A stretch of DNA of 64,000 nt from Blastobasis lacticolella (GCA_905147135.1 LR990039.1:34655708-34719707), one strand, 5' to 3'; positions 30,750 to 42,704 are shown, counted from the first letter of the stretch. Translations and numbers: made by a program. Notes: a model not told the origin generated them from the sequence alone.

Positions 30750-31470
30750 TTTCTTCAGAGCTGATTGCGGTACTTAATTTTATTTTCTTAACTGCGAAAT
30801 AATCATAAGCGGGTTTGTTGACCTCGTTAAAGATTGGATTGTTTAGCTCGTCTTTCTTGTTGTGCAACCATCCACACGTAAACTCTTTGATACGAAATGT
30901 TCCCCATTACTCTGAATTTTTAATTGATCTCTGATTGGTTCCTAAATATTATCTTTTTCAACCGTCGTCAGCCAAGTGGAGGGTGGTCTTCCAAGGCCGT
31001 GTTTCGCCACTGGTAGCCTCGGAGCAAGCTTGACAGGGTTGTCATCTGGGCGTCTCTAAACGTGCATATACCAGAGGACGATCCATACATTTTTTCCACT
31101 ATGAGCGCGACCTTCAAGCTTCTCTCACTACTCGTCACGTATTCTAAATAGTAATTTTATACACGCTGACCAGCGTAACATGCGCATTAAAGTTGTATGT
31201 AGCTTGTTATGGTGTTGTTGATTGCTACCCAAGATTCGGATCCGTATAGAATGGCTGTCCTTAATGCCGTTTTGTACATTTTGTAGTGGTTGGTACTGAT
31301 AATCGAACTCGCTTACGAGTTCGCCCCGCTAGCCATCTAAGCCATTAGGCCACCGACGCTCTTGTAAGCACGTAATCTATAAATTATTTTATAGGTATAA
31401 TTTATTAATAAAATAAATGTTTGATAAATTCTTCGTTTACGGCATGATCTCGTACGCTGCCATGTACGGT
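30750..31470 (-). mobile_element. Composite RTE-related repeat, copy B (uninterrupted)
   Basis: The - strand begins with a tRNA-like block (31365-31297) and continues directly into RT-coding sequence: KMYKTALRTAILYGSESW (about 31295-31235), MRMLRWSA (about 31190-31165), then the DDNPVK-like and GLGRPPST-like segments. Frameshifted, non-functional. The tRNA-like head joined to a LINE tail also occurs in copy A, so it is a family feature. Confidence 0.65.
31297..31365 (-). repeat. tRNA-like (pol III) head of composite repeat, copy B
   Basis: The - strand has a good A box, TGGCCTAATGG (31352-31342), and a B-box-like AGTTCGATT (31309-31301), about 38 nt apart as in tRNA genes. It cannot fold as a full tRNA by eye and is followed by LINE sequence, so it is a SINE-type promoter, not a tRNA gene. 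The copy A equivalent is at about 30550-30605 and is degenerate. Confidence 0.5.
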
Positions 31471-34180
31471 GAATGTGTCTGTTGTTTTTTTATGTAAATA
31501 TTCTTTATTCAATAAGGTTTGCTCCATACAATGTGGCCCTAACCCTTAAACTAAGCAAAACACTTGTGACCTAAGGGCTAGTGTGCTAACGCGAACAGTG
31601 GTCGAGTATCCTTGGTTTATACTAGGTTAACAAAACAAAATATAGAGGAAACACAACGAAATTTAACTGAATGTGTGTAGGTATGTATGTGCATGTGTAC
31701 TCAATGTGAATCTTCATTTTCATCCCAAATTATCCCTGCTAACTATTTCAAATATTTTAAATTTCAGCTTCTGCGTTGTGAACATCGATTTCATGTCCTG
31801 CTGCATGTAAACTTTTTAGATCAGCTAAACTAAGCTTAGTTTAGAGGTAGTTTTAGTTAATTTGGAAGTAACGACCCTTCGATGTAACACCATTCGAGAT
31901 AACGACCCATCGATGAAGTGTACCTACCTGATTTTAATACTTTACCTCGAATGACGTTACCTCGACGATCATTACCTCAATTAAAAAACCCTTAATTGGT
32001 TCGATTATGTTGATAACCTGTAAAACGTAATGCTAAATGCGTAATTTGGTCCACTCAAATGTTATGGCTGAAATTTTTGGAATGCATGGTGACAAGGTTC
32101 CTCATGAGGGAGTTACATGTTCCATTTCCTTGTCGCGTTAGAATGTAAAACGCTGTAGACGTTTCGATCTTTGTTTATTGCTCTTTCTATATTTGCGTTG
32201 AACTTCTTCTATCTTCTATCACGTCGTGCTTGATTTTCTGAGTATGGTCGGAAAGGTAGATGACAGGAATCCAGCCGACGATGGAGAAGGAAAAGGATAA
32301 TTACCCGCCTGGCCGAGTTGCTGTGGCCAGGGGACCGAAGTCCAATGGACGCTTCTTGGGTCGTGTATTTAAGCGTCGTGGAATGGATGCAACACTCTAT
32401 TAGCGCGATGTAGATCTGACAGTTGCTGTCAAGCTGATGTCTTGCAAACTCTTTGTGTGTGTGTGACCTCTTTTGGTTGACTATGGAGATCGCTACAGCC
32501 TAATTAGAGAAATAGATAAAGCATAGGCTTGATTACCAATAAGTCTGCACGGTGTAGACTCAATTTGATTAGCCAATAATTTACCGGCTGGATAGTGGAA
32601 TTCACTGTATCGAAATTTTTTCTCGTTACAGAAATTTAAAAAATTCTCCCATCAATGTTTTTGCCGTAACTTCCAACATCTATACTTACAAAGAATAGTG
32701 TGGATCCATAATTGCCAGAAGGATGAACGAAAATCGGTTGCAAACATTTCCAAAAAGATTTGCATACATTGTATAGGTCTTAAAGAAAGCCCCTTATTGG
32801 TCTCCACGCTTTCACCTTTGAATATACAAAGTAATGCCTTCTCTTCTTCTAAATAAGCACTTGGACTTCTGATCAATCGTCGTCAAAGTCAATAAAGTAC
32901 CAAAAACGAGTTTCCTTCCATAATATTTTTTAAGTTTTAGTTTCTCCTACAATTCACAGATCTAGATCACTAGATCACAATTTTGATACACGTAAGCTTT
33001 TTACCTAAGAAGCACCAGTCTTGAGAGCGTGGTTGTGTTTGTACCTAAATTATCATTTGAACGGATAATAAGGTTAACAACATGACAGAGCTAAAAAGTC
33101 AAGAAAACCTACCGTCATCGTCGCAACCCAGTATTTCCTCGTTTTTCCTCTCAGGTTAGCATTTATTATAGAAACGAGCGATCTTTGGACCCAATTCAGC
33201 AAAGGGGGCGCCGCACCTTTGTGACGGAGTTGCGATTTGTTACACTGTTTCAATACGTTGCACTGTTGTATTGGCTGTTCCTGTCTTCGAAAAATTATAA
33301 TCGTTCAAATAGTTTACACTAACCTTCCTACAGAACTTCCCTCTGACCCCTAGGATAGTACATTTCGTACACATTATTAGTTGCTTGAATTTATTTCTCA
33401 ATTAGTGGAAATACATAAAACATAAGTATATCATTTATTTATACTAATTGACCCCATGAAATGAATTCATTGCATCCATTTGTGTAGGAGGTTTCTCGTT
33501 ATCTGCTATGTTTATAATTCCCACTTTAAGTTTTTCACCTATTTTATTCTTATAGGCATGTACTCGTAAATTCTTTGTTTAGTAATAATTAGAGCTCATT
33601 TTAGTTAAGTAGTCAATAACTGTTTTTATGTTATGCAGCTCTTGAGTAAGCTTCTTGTGTATTCGCCCCATATCAGGTACTAATAATATCTATTAGAATA
33701 AGACCACGCTAAGTCCGAATCGCTTTTCTTTTTAGTCATAACAAACAATTTGATTTCGTTGAGTTTATTTTCATGAGTTATGAAAAATATGATAAAATAA
33801 TGGGCAAAACAATTAAATTTAGACAAAATAAAAGTACAAGTTCAAGGTAATAGTGACCAAATAACTGAATGTTTACAAGAAGGACTGACAAGGACAGATT
33901 ATCCCCAAATTATTGCCATATTAGTTAATATTGACAGTAGTAAAAATTGTACTTATCGTGGTCCTATTCTTTATGATTATTTTCTATAATCATTATATTT
34001 TCCTTGATATACTTAAATTTATTATAGCCTTCCTTCAACCAATCAACCCTATTATCACAGGTTTTACAAATTCGGTACCACCAGAAAGGCTATATTCATT
34101 TCTGTTACATTGATTGTCACAGCCGTTGTGGTAAAGTGCTGTTTTGTTTCACGGTTCCACCTTTTGGGCTCAAATATCAG
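31471..34180. other. Unannotated AT-rich stretch
   Basis: A LINE-tail-like block is at about 31495-31700 (TTTATGTAAATATTCTTTAT then CAATAAGG). The segment 31730-31815 repeats 28575-28645 (TTCTGCGTTGTGAACAT). No host gene is supported. The stretch 33050-34100 is AT-rich and featureless to the eye. Confidence 0.4.
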
Positions 34181-34332
34181 TAATAATGCGCATGTTACGC
34201 TGGTCAGCGGATGTGCCGTCGACGCTCAAGAGGTTGGCGTATGGGTGCCAAAGGTAGTTATGCCATGTGCTGGTATCGGCCATGGATTCAGAGTGACCGG
34301 CGTCTACCAGCATGATGTTTAAGTAAACGTGA

Positions 34333-36830
34333 TGTAGAATTAAAACGGTTGTGTAAAAGCACATAAAAATGCATATCTTTATGCTCCAACTTATGGTATA
34401 TTACTGTGGTCCTTATGGCAAGGAAATCATTTTGTAACACTTACAATCACAACGTTCAGGGAATTGTACCCCTTTCGGTTATAAAACCGTTCTTTATTTC
34501 CTCATTGTCTTTAGAGCTTATTATAGCGACGTGGGTACCGTCAATGCACCCCAATACACCCGGAATGCTATGAACTCTGACACAAAGCTTCGGTTGTTAT
34601 ATTTTAATAAATTAACCATATATTTTATGTTATGGCAGTAGACTTATTCGCGTCTTACTGCTTCCCTATCCGTCCTCTTCACAGGGAATTTAATTTCCTG
34701 TACATGACATCCGGGGTTCCACCACTGTGGGTCATGACAGCCATGAAAACATAGCCCCCATCATCGGTAGACGACATTTCGGAAATCTTTAAGTGATGCT
34801 TGAGTCCCCCTCTGTCTTCGTTATCGTCTGATGTGGTATGTATTTAAAAACGTGCTTAATATTATTTTCTGTGACCACTTGGAATAGCCTCATCTCAAGG
34901 GTGAGCTTCCCAAAGAACCGGGCCTGGAACTTCTTTCCTTGGCCACGGCTACCGTCACCTTCCAAGATTTGGGAACCTCACGCTTGGATACAATGTCTAT
35001 TATTCCTCTTACATTCACTTCCTTCCGTTAGATATATTGCAATATTACTTTGTCGGAGGGGCTTGGAAGGAAATAATCCGTGGATGGTCCTGTGAGCCTG
35101 GGAATCATACTCATAAGGCCAGTGATCGAGCCCGGGAATGATGGCTTTATCAGCCAACAAGTCGGCAGTATAAATCTGGTAGTCAAATTCTAATGTTTTT
35201 GAAAATTGTATGTTTCTAGACATATCAAGGGTCTTAGGCTCACCAGGAGTTCCCCAGACCCCCCATCAAAGCATTGTTTTATATAGGTGTCGTGCCCTTT
35301 TAAAAAAATAAATTTGGCCACTTCCTCTTCTGTTTAATGAAGTTTCTTATCTCCTCTGCAATGCTTTCCAGACCAGATTTAAGGATAGACCCTTTTTCAA
35401 CCCAAGCCGCAACACTGCTATCCATTACTATCTCTGGATGTCCAAAGCATTTTGTAAGACCTGTCAACTCGAGCGATACATGGACCGTCGCACAACGGAA
35501 TCAGTTTTGCGACGTAGAGCTAATTTTATCAGTAGAGAGTGAGGGAATCGTGAAATAGTGTTTGATAATGATTCAAAGAAGTGAGGCTTCCCTGTATATC
35601 CTTCAGGATGGTGGCTATTACTAACGGCTGCCAGTTTTATAGGATGTTGTACACATCATCCTTATACACACTAATATCATGAAGTACCGAGTATATAACA
35701 TTTGCAACTTCGTTATATAAGTTGTACCCAGGGTACTTCCTCAGATTTATATAACCGTATGATAAGGATAAAAACCAACCATTAATGAAATCCCCCACTG
35801 CCAAAAAGTGGCTATGCGTTATAACATAGGCAAACTGGTCCATGGGCCACACGACATGCAGGTTCCCTTTACATCCAAAGAATCGATAGTCAGCAGTATG
35901 TTGTTCACTGAATGTGAAGCTTCCCACTATTCGGGACAATGTATACTTCATAGCGTGGGTCTGTTTCAGAAGCGGAGGAGACTTCAGAAAAGCTCTGGGA
36001 ACAGACACACCACAGTAATCCTTACACCCGAAGTGTGTGGTCTCGTTGGCCACTTTGATATGCTTGCTCGGGTCAACCATTGGGGATGTCGTAGGTAGCC
36101 TCCTGCTGATATGGAGCAAGGCCCAATGTATATACTGATCCGGAGGGAGAAGGTTCACACCTCGTGTGTCTCTTTTCAGAAGAAGATGTTCTTTTTTAAG
36201 AGCAGCTGGGTTGTTCTAATTGTTAAACATGTACTGTATCTCCCCATTGTGCAATGCGGATTGAAGATGTCTGTCGCGACGAAAGATCGGCTTCCTCTTC
36301 TCCTCTTTGTATTGAGGGTTGGGCTCTTCCTCCTCCATTTTAATCTACGACAGTTTTGTAGCTGCCGGTGGCGAAAACCCCTATAAGGTCTGTGGTACTC
36401 TACGGCTGTGAGACTTTACCGACTGTATTAGGAAGAAGCGATGGACTGGCATTGCCGAGTCGGTTGCGAGGGCCACAAGCTTAGAAAGACCGCGCGAATT
36501 TGAGAATAAAGAGTAGGAAAACCAACCCTGGCCGCAGCCTGGATAACCCTTAAGAAAATATAAGTGATTTTTAAACAGATTTTTAGGTGTTAAATAAATA
36601 AATAATAATATACATATGTACTTGCCATCAAACACTAGTAACTTAGTTTCGTCTCTACGTCCTACCCATCCTGTCTTCTGGACGAAGGAACGTATGGAGC
36701 GACTATATAAATGATGTCCAAGGTTTGCTTCCTTTTTCGAGTCTTGCCTGCGTCACTTCTGGTCTGATCTGCACCGAGCGCCATCGCCGCTTTATCCAGT
36801 CGCATATCTGTAATCGTGGTGTAGAATTAA
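34333..36830 (-). pseudogene. PIF/Harbinger transposase relic, copy 1 (split by an insertion)
   Basis: The - strand at 34590-34490 reads SIPGVLGCIDGTHVAIIS, the first-Asp catalytic block of HARBI1-type DDE transposases. The transposase 5' part lies at 36330-36815 (homologous to the 53.7-56.3 kb monomers around 36640-36815). Between them, about 34700-36325, sits unrelated sequence. Closely matches the adjacent copy 36831-38010. Stops and frameshifts throughout. Confidence 0.72.
34700..36325 (-). pseudogene. Unidentified coding relic inserted in Harbinger (possible densovirus-like capsid)
   Basis: Collinear - strand pieces: an ATG-led MEEEEPNPQYKEEKRKP at about 36323, a 173-codon open stretch 36158-35637 (contains LLPPDQYIHWALL, WPMDQFAYVITHSHF), a piece with VEKGSILKSGLESIAEE near 35420-35350, and 35223-34978 (FDYQIYTADLLADKA, DHWPYEYDSQAHR). 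The length, order and a few motifs remind me of an insect parvovirus (densovirus) capsid protein, but this is a weak resemblance that I cannot test. It is not part of the Harbinger transposase. Frameshifted and dead. Confidence 0.3.
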
Positions 36831-38010
36831 AACGGTTGTGTAATGGCACACAAAAATGCATATTTTTAGGCTCCAACATATAATATATTATTGTGGTCCT
36901 TATGGCAAGGATATTATTTTGTAACATTTACAATCACAACATTCAGGGAATTGTACCCCTTTCGGTTATAAAACCGTTCTTCATTTCCTCATTGTCTTTA
37001 GAGCTTATATAGTGACGTAGGCACCGTCAATGCTCCCCATTACACCCGGAATGCCATGAACTCTGACACAAAGCTTTGGTTGTTATATTTTTATAAATTA
37101 ACCATCTATTTTATGTAATGGCAGTAGACTTATTCGCGTCTTACCGCCTCCCTATCCTTCCTCTTCACAGGGAATTTTATTTTCCTGTGTGTGCCATCTG
37201 GAGGATCGCCCTGGACGTGCTAGGTTGGCTGACACTGAGGCTCTTGGCATCACCTACGATAGTTTGGTAGCTCCCGGTGGCCAAAACCCTATTAAGTCTT
37301 TGGTACTCTATGACTTTTCCGAGATTTTACCGGCTGTATTAGGAAGAAGTAATGGACTGGCATTGCCGAGTCGCGGATGCGAGAGCCAACAGCTAATGAC
37401 GATGCGAGGATTCCAAACACCGCGCGAAGTTGATAATTAATAGTAGGAAAGCCGACCTAGGCCGAAGCCTGGAGGGTTACCTTAAACCAATGTAAGGGAT
37501 TATTAAACATAAGAGATGTACGTACTTAGCTCCCTTTTGCATTAAACACTAGTGACTTACTTTTGTCTCTTAGTCCAATCCATCTTGTCTTGTGAATAAA
37601 GGAACATAGGGAGCGACTTGATTAATAAGGTGTCTAGTTCTTAGCTCAGGCGGTAGTGCTTCACAAAGGCCTTTTCCGAGTCTTGCCTTCATCACTTGCA
37701 CGATCTTTGCAAGCGACCGAGCGCTACCGCTTGTTCGTCCATTCACTGGACGCTAACATGTTCTTATTGTTATTATTAAATCAGCTATAACTGTTAAAGG
37801 TTTACTGTCATTATGTGGGAAGTGTATTTTTATTCTCATCTGCAATGCGTTAAGACTAGCAGTAGGCTGTATAATTACAAATGAAACTGTTTGTTGCGTC
37901 ATGAATTGGCCCCAAATATTTACGCCCACAGGACGTTAGTACGACCCCGTTGCGTAAAAGGACAGCGCAGTCAGAAATTACAAATAGGCAACAATTGTAG
38001 TGATAGTATG
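36831..38010 (-). pseudogene. PIF/Harbinger transposase relic, copy 2
   Basis: Nearly collinear with copy 1: TTCAGGGAATTGTACCCCTT, CGGTTATAAAACCGTTCTTC, GGCAGTAGACTTATTCGCGT. The DDE block is degraded (H-G-I-P-G-V then S-I-D-G). The N-terminal part, with TTTTCCGAGTCTTGCCTTCA, lies at 37560-37770. Directly adjoining copy 1 in the same orientation. Confidence 0.7.
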
Positions 38011-38267
38011 AAAAAGACACTTATTATAAGGCAAATAAATAACTTTACCTTAGTCTCAACAGATGTAGCTTTCTTGGGCAGCTTAAGAAGTGGTCTTAGA
38101 TCGTCACACAAGTTTTATGTGAGCTCCTTTTTAGGTGGACTCTTTGGTGGTAGAAGAAGCAGACTCTTTGGTGGTAGTATAAAGAGCTTGAGAACTCTTT
38201 ATATCAAGCTTAAACATGCCTTTATGGTGTGAACCAGAGGCAATGACATACCTGTCACTCGATCACT

Positions 38268-39336
38268 GCCACCCATGGACTTACTACCCAAAGGGACTGC
38301 GCACTGCTTTGACTAAAACCGGGCAGAGCGAGAGTCACCATCGATAGTCCTTTGTCCCTTTCTAACAGTGTAAACACAATGTTATTGGCATAATCACCGT
38401 CATTCTAAATTGACAAGTGTTATGTTTGGTATTGCCATTATTGGATAAATATATTTACCGTGACTTTGGTATTATTATGAGGTAATCCGTACAATCCAAA
38501 AAGTAGTTGTCAAAATACCTTTTGATCTACTGAATGTTTCTCCGACAAACGTCGAGTCGACATAATTATTAACCTACGACTTTTTGTTCCACAAAACAGA
38601 TAAAAGAGTTCGGTAACAATTTATCCTACAACACTAGTTTCTAAAGAGAAGTGATAGTACTCGTCGATATCTACATTTCGGGTGACAGCTGTCAAACTTA
38701 AATGTGTTATAACTCGGAACCCATTGGTTCTAGTACACTAGTTTCTAAAGAGATTTGATAGTACTCGTCGAGATCTACATTTCGTATGACAGCTGTCAAA
38801 CTTAGAACTGTCATCCAAAATGTAGATCTCGATGAGTACTATCGTATTGCTCTAGGAACTAGTGTTCTTAGACCAATAGTTTCCGAGTAACAACAGTTTA
38901 AAGTTTGACAGCTGTCATTCGAAATGTAGATCTCAACAAGTACTATCATTTATCTCTAGAAACTAGTGTTTTACGACCAATGGGTACCGATTTATAAAAA
39001 AATTTAACATTGACAGCTGTCATACGAAATGATGATCTCGAGGAGTGCTATCATTTCACTCTAGGAACTAGTGTTCTAGGGCCAATAGTTTCCGAGTAGC
39101 AGGGTAAGCTTGGGCTGGACCCTGGTGAAAACGTTACCTTCAGATTGCACCCGGTCCGGCTCTGCCTGGCTCTGAGGTCGGTGTCCGCGCCGAATAATAA
39201 AAATAATTCGGAATTTGCATCAACAATGGTGGCAACACTAGAAAGGGACACAGGACTATCGATGGTGACTCTCGCTCTGCCCGGTTTTAGTCAAAGCAGT
39301 GCGCAGTCCCTTTGGGTAGTAAGTCCATGCTGCCAC
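38268..39336. repeat. Foldback cluster with ~98-bp inverted ends and five internal units
   Basis: The outer arms 38268-38364 and 39239-39336 are inverted (CTTACTACCCAAAGGGACTG; GGGCAGAGCGAGAGTCACCA). Inside, a ~70-bp unit (ACTAGTTTCTAAAGAG.., GTACTCGTCGAGATCTACAT, TGACAGCTGTCAAACTT) occurs twice forward (about 38632, 38742) and three times inverted (about 38815, 38912, 39018), making a large hairpin-capable structure. No ORF. Confidence 0.75.
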
Positions 39337-39689
39337 CATAGCCTCCTTCATCTTACAAGCCATGCTGTAGCACGGAACGGCAACGTCGCTGTAAACCGAT
39401 TTACTCATTGTTTACATGTCAATGTGCGGGAAAATTATGAATTTTATGACGATAAATTAAAAATATATTGATAAAACTGTAAAATAACGCGTTTGTATGG
39501 ACCATCTACAAAGGTAAATAAAAGTAAATATATGTATAATTGTGCAAAAGTTGAATAAATACGATTTTTGTAAAACAACCCTTGACCATTTCTGATGTTA
39601 GATTTTTACTTATTTCATTAATCAAATTCTGTTATATAATTGTAATCTTTCTCTAACAGATACAAAGGCGTTATTGCATTTGAAAATTG

Positions 39690-39925
39690 CAAGTAAAATT
39701 ATGATTAAACTTAAAAATGGGAAAGAATCTGTGCCGATGTTTTGCTTTCCAAAAGATATAATTCTATTAAACAAATTGACTTTTGCTATTCCCCAAGCAT
39801 ACTAGAGTCTAAACGAAGGATCTTTTGTGTGTAGCAAACATTTTCGCACTGTGAAAGTTATCACGAATACTTTAAACCACGATCTTTGATTATCCACGAC
39901 GATGGAAGCGTTAAAAAGGAGGTAG
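39690..39925 (+). pseudogene. THAP zinc-finger domain relic
   Basis: The + strand reads GKESVPMFCFPKDI, an in-frame TAG, NEGSFVCSKHFRTVKVI, then after a frameshift EYFKPRSLIIHDDGSVKK. C-S-K-H-F and the later P-x-S..DDGSV are the second half of a THAP (C2CH) DNA-binding domain, as found in P-type transposases and host THAP proteins. Too short to assign a parent. Confidence 0.6.
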
Positions 39926-40059
39926 GTACAATAAGTAAGTAAGTAGTTGGTTTTTATATACTTAGGTACTTAAATAAAACTGTTTAAAATGTATTTTATC
40001 AAATATTTAATAAATTGGGTAATATTTTGGCTGGCAAAGATTTTTTTATTTCATAATAG

Positions 40060-40275
40060 CTTGTGGCCGCGACTGCGTCCACATAAAATTCGACTATAAC
40101 GTTCCGGACCCGTTCCCGCGGAAATCACAATAAATATCGGAATAAATTATAGCATATGTGTTATTCGGGGCTATATGCTATGTAACTGCCAAATTTCATT
40201 AACATCCGTTCAGTAGTTTTTGCGTGAAGAAGTAACAAACATCCATTACGTACAAGACGAAACACACATTATATA
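40060..40275 (+). repeat. Lepidopteran dispersed repeat (copy 2)
   Basis: GGCCGCGACTGCGTCCACAT, CCAAATTTCATTAACATCCG, TTCAGTAGTTTTTGCGTGAA, AAGTAACAAACATCC. Same family as 21960-22135. Confidence 0.75.
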
Positions 40276-40633
40276 TCGCATCTAAAATATCAGTATAGTA
40301 CAATTGCAAATACGTAGATAGGTAAATAGTATAGGAATCTATCCATATTATCGAACTAATCTATATACTTATTTATTTACTTCATCACTTAAATAACTAA
40401 TAACATTAAACGACGATGACCGCGACGATAGCTCGACAGTAATTTTCAGGTTCACTAAAATTGAAAAATGCGACGTTGTCAAACTTCTGCACATGGCTTG
40501 TAAAATGAAGGAGGCTATGCTGCCACACAAAGATATGCTGGCGCCTTGCGATGTAAACAAAACATCGTAACGTACACAGTCAGAAATATTAATATTTACA
40601 GTACCACTGCCTTGACTCAAAAGTTGCTCCTTA

Positions 40634-41518
40634 TTAGCAACAAGTAATAGGAGTGATATGGGTGGACAAAGTCTCGAACCAATCTCTATTATTACTCATA
40701 TGCGTGGTAGCACCATAATCTAAGATCCAGTCTTGTGAATCTGAAAGAGGGATGTTAGAGAAACAAGTTGAAAGTGTAAATTCGGACGTATAATTTGAAT
40801 TGTTTGCCGAAACTGAAGTCTTGTCTTTCTTCGTCGTAATCTTTCGACACTGTGATACGACATGCCCGGATTTCTTGCAATATTTACAGAAGGGTTTCTT
40901 CTTTTGCCGCTCATTAGATTCCAGTGCCGCAGTGCTAGGTTCTTTAAGTCTGGCTGATAAAGACTTCCTGGAGTCTTCTTTAAACAGGGCTGCTATCACA
41001 TTTTCTGACGTGAGTTTTGTGTTTGTGTCTTCCAAAGTCATTACTAGCGGCCGAAATTCTTCTGGTAGACCTGCTAGTATAATTATGGCAAGAAACTCGT
41101 CTTCGACTGCGTTGCCGATCGCTTGAAGCTCTTGTTAGATGCTTGTTGCCGCGTTTGTGTAGTTTTGGATACTACCAGTGTACTTATTAGCAAGTGACCT
41201 CTTAATAAGCGTTAACCTCCTGGATAAGCCGCTGTCCGCATATGCTCTTCTCAGCCTATTTAGTACGTCAGAAGCTGATGTGGCCGGTCGTATGACTGGG
41301 TACACAGATTTGTCACAAATAAGACATGTTTTTGCTCGTGCCTTCTCATCACGTCTGTTTTGAGCAGGAATTACGAGGTTGGGCGGGTTTGTGGTGATAT
41401 CCCACAGGTCGAGGTCAGTTAGGTAGCACTGAATCGCGAACATCGAATTGTTGAAATTGCTACTACCTTTCAGCTTGTTCATTACTGGAGATTGTGCCGT
41501 TTGCTCAGCCGATGACAT
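40634..41518 (-). pseudogene. Ty1/Copia retrotransposon gag-protease fragment
   Basis: Starts at ATG 41518 (MNKLKGSSNFNNSMF and CYLTDLDLWDI, the gag_pre/UBN2-type N-terminus). Continues with LNRLRRAYADSGLSRRLTL, then after a frameshift near 41130, PFCKYCKKSGHVVSQC (CCHC zinc knuckle) and DWILDYGATTHMSNN, the Copia protease active-site block in which the usual D-S/T-G-A is D-Y-G-A. Integrase, RT and RNase H are missing downstream, and no LTR is visible. Dead relic. Confidence 0.82.
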
Positions 41519-41804
41519 CGTTATCTAAAGAGTTTTAACATTGTAGATGCTGCTAGCTAAGTTACTCCGAGTAACTCATCGCCTTCGCGTGTCTTGTAAT
41601 CATGGACATTTTTTTCGCCACGGTAGTCTCCCCAGTCTAGTCCTAAGAGCTACTTTTAACTGTCACCTTTGTTTTATATCTAAGTACCCCAAGGAATCTT
41701 GTAATTACTGTAAAATTTTAAATAAATAATTTTAATTCGGATTACAAAAATAATCAGATTTATTTTTACCGAAATCTTAAAATACACAGAAAAATTCAAT
41801 TTAA

Positions 41805-42415
41805 GTACTGAGTTGGCTGACACTGTGGTTCTTGGCATTACCTACGACAGTTTGGTAGCTACCGGTGACCAACATAAACCCCATAAGGTCTGTGGTACAA
41901 AGGAACATAAGGAACGACTTTATCAATAAGGTACATCCCTTATCCTTGCTTTGTTGAGGCGGTAGCGCTTAGCAAAGGCAGATTCGGACCTAGTTCGAAA
42001 GTTCCTTTTCCGAGTTTTGCTTGCATCACTTGCACGATTTGCACAGAATTCTACTCCACTGGATCCTTAGCATGTTCTTATTCTTCAAGTTGATTCTACG
42101 ATACATTTACTACGATGAAACAGTTTGTTGCGTCATGAATTGGCCCCAAATATTGCCCACAGGATGTTGGTGGACCCCGTTGCGTAAAATGACAGTGCAG
42201 TCAAAACCTAAAAATTTCCAAGAATTTTAGTGGTGGCATGAAATAGACAATTGAACATTTAATGCATGATAATGCTTACGACAATAGTAGTGTACTTCCC
42301 ACTGCACAGGGCGTGCTATTTCCACTTCACTGCAATCTATAGGTTCACCCAAGTACCCCAGGAATAATGTAATTATTGTTAAATCTGAAATAAATAATTC
42401 AAATTTGAAATTCAA
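41805..42415 (-). pseudogene. PIF/Harbinger relic, copy 3
   Basis: Shares GTTGGCTGACACTG.., TTTTCCGAGTTTTGCTTGCA, GGCCCCAAATATT and GACCCCGTTGCGTAAAATGA with copies 1 and 2 and with 37890-38010. The catalytic part is deleted. Confidence 0.6.
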
Positions 42416-42667
42416 AACTAATGAGTTTTATTTTTAAACAAGATCCTACAGAAAATTGCAAGTATCTCGATGTACCTCTGCAGTGCTTGGGCGATTAAGG
42501 GAGCTAAAAACTACGGGATTGAAGCCGCCAGTGTTAGTTAATCTGTTTCGCGGCCGGATAATTAGATGAAATATTTAGAAACAATAGGAATTAAATTGGT
42601 ATTGAGGCCATTAAATTATTAAAACTTACCGAAAACGACCTTTAAAAACCCCGATGCCCCTGATGCA

Positions 42668-42704
42668 CGGCGAGAAGTGTAATAGAGTATCACACTTCTC
42701 GCCG
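42668..42704. repeat. Perfect 13-bp hairpin
   Basis: CGGCGAGAAGTGT (42668-42680), an 11-nt loop, and ACACTTCTCGCCG (42692-42704). No U-tract or other terminator context. Function unknown. Confidence 0.6.

Noticed and set aside
31297..31365. tRNA gene on the - strand
   Set aside because: Good A and B boxes, but no clear acceptor stem by eye, and it continues into LINE sequence in two copies. Called a SINE-type head instead.
35808..36098. 96-codon + strand frame
   Set aside because: Antisense of the longer - strand coding relic at 36158-35637.
42668..42704. Rho-independent terminator or microRNA precursor
   Set aside because: A terminator makes no sense in a eukaryote, and a 13-bp stem is too short for a typical microRNA hairpin.
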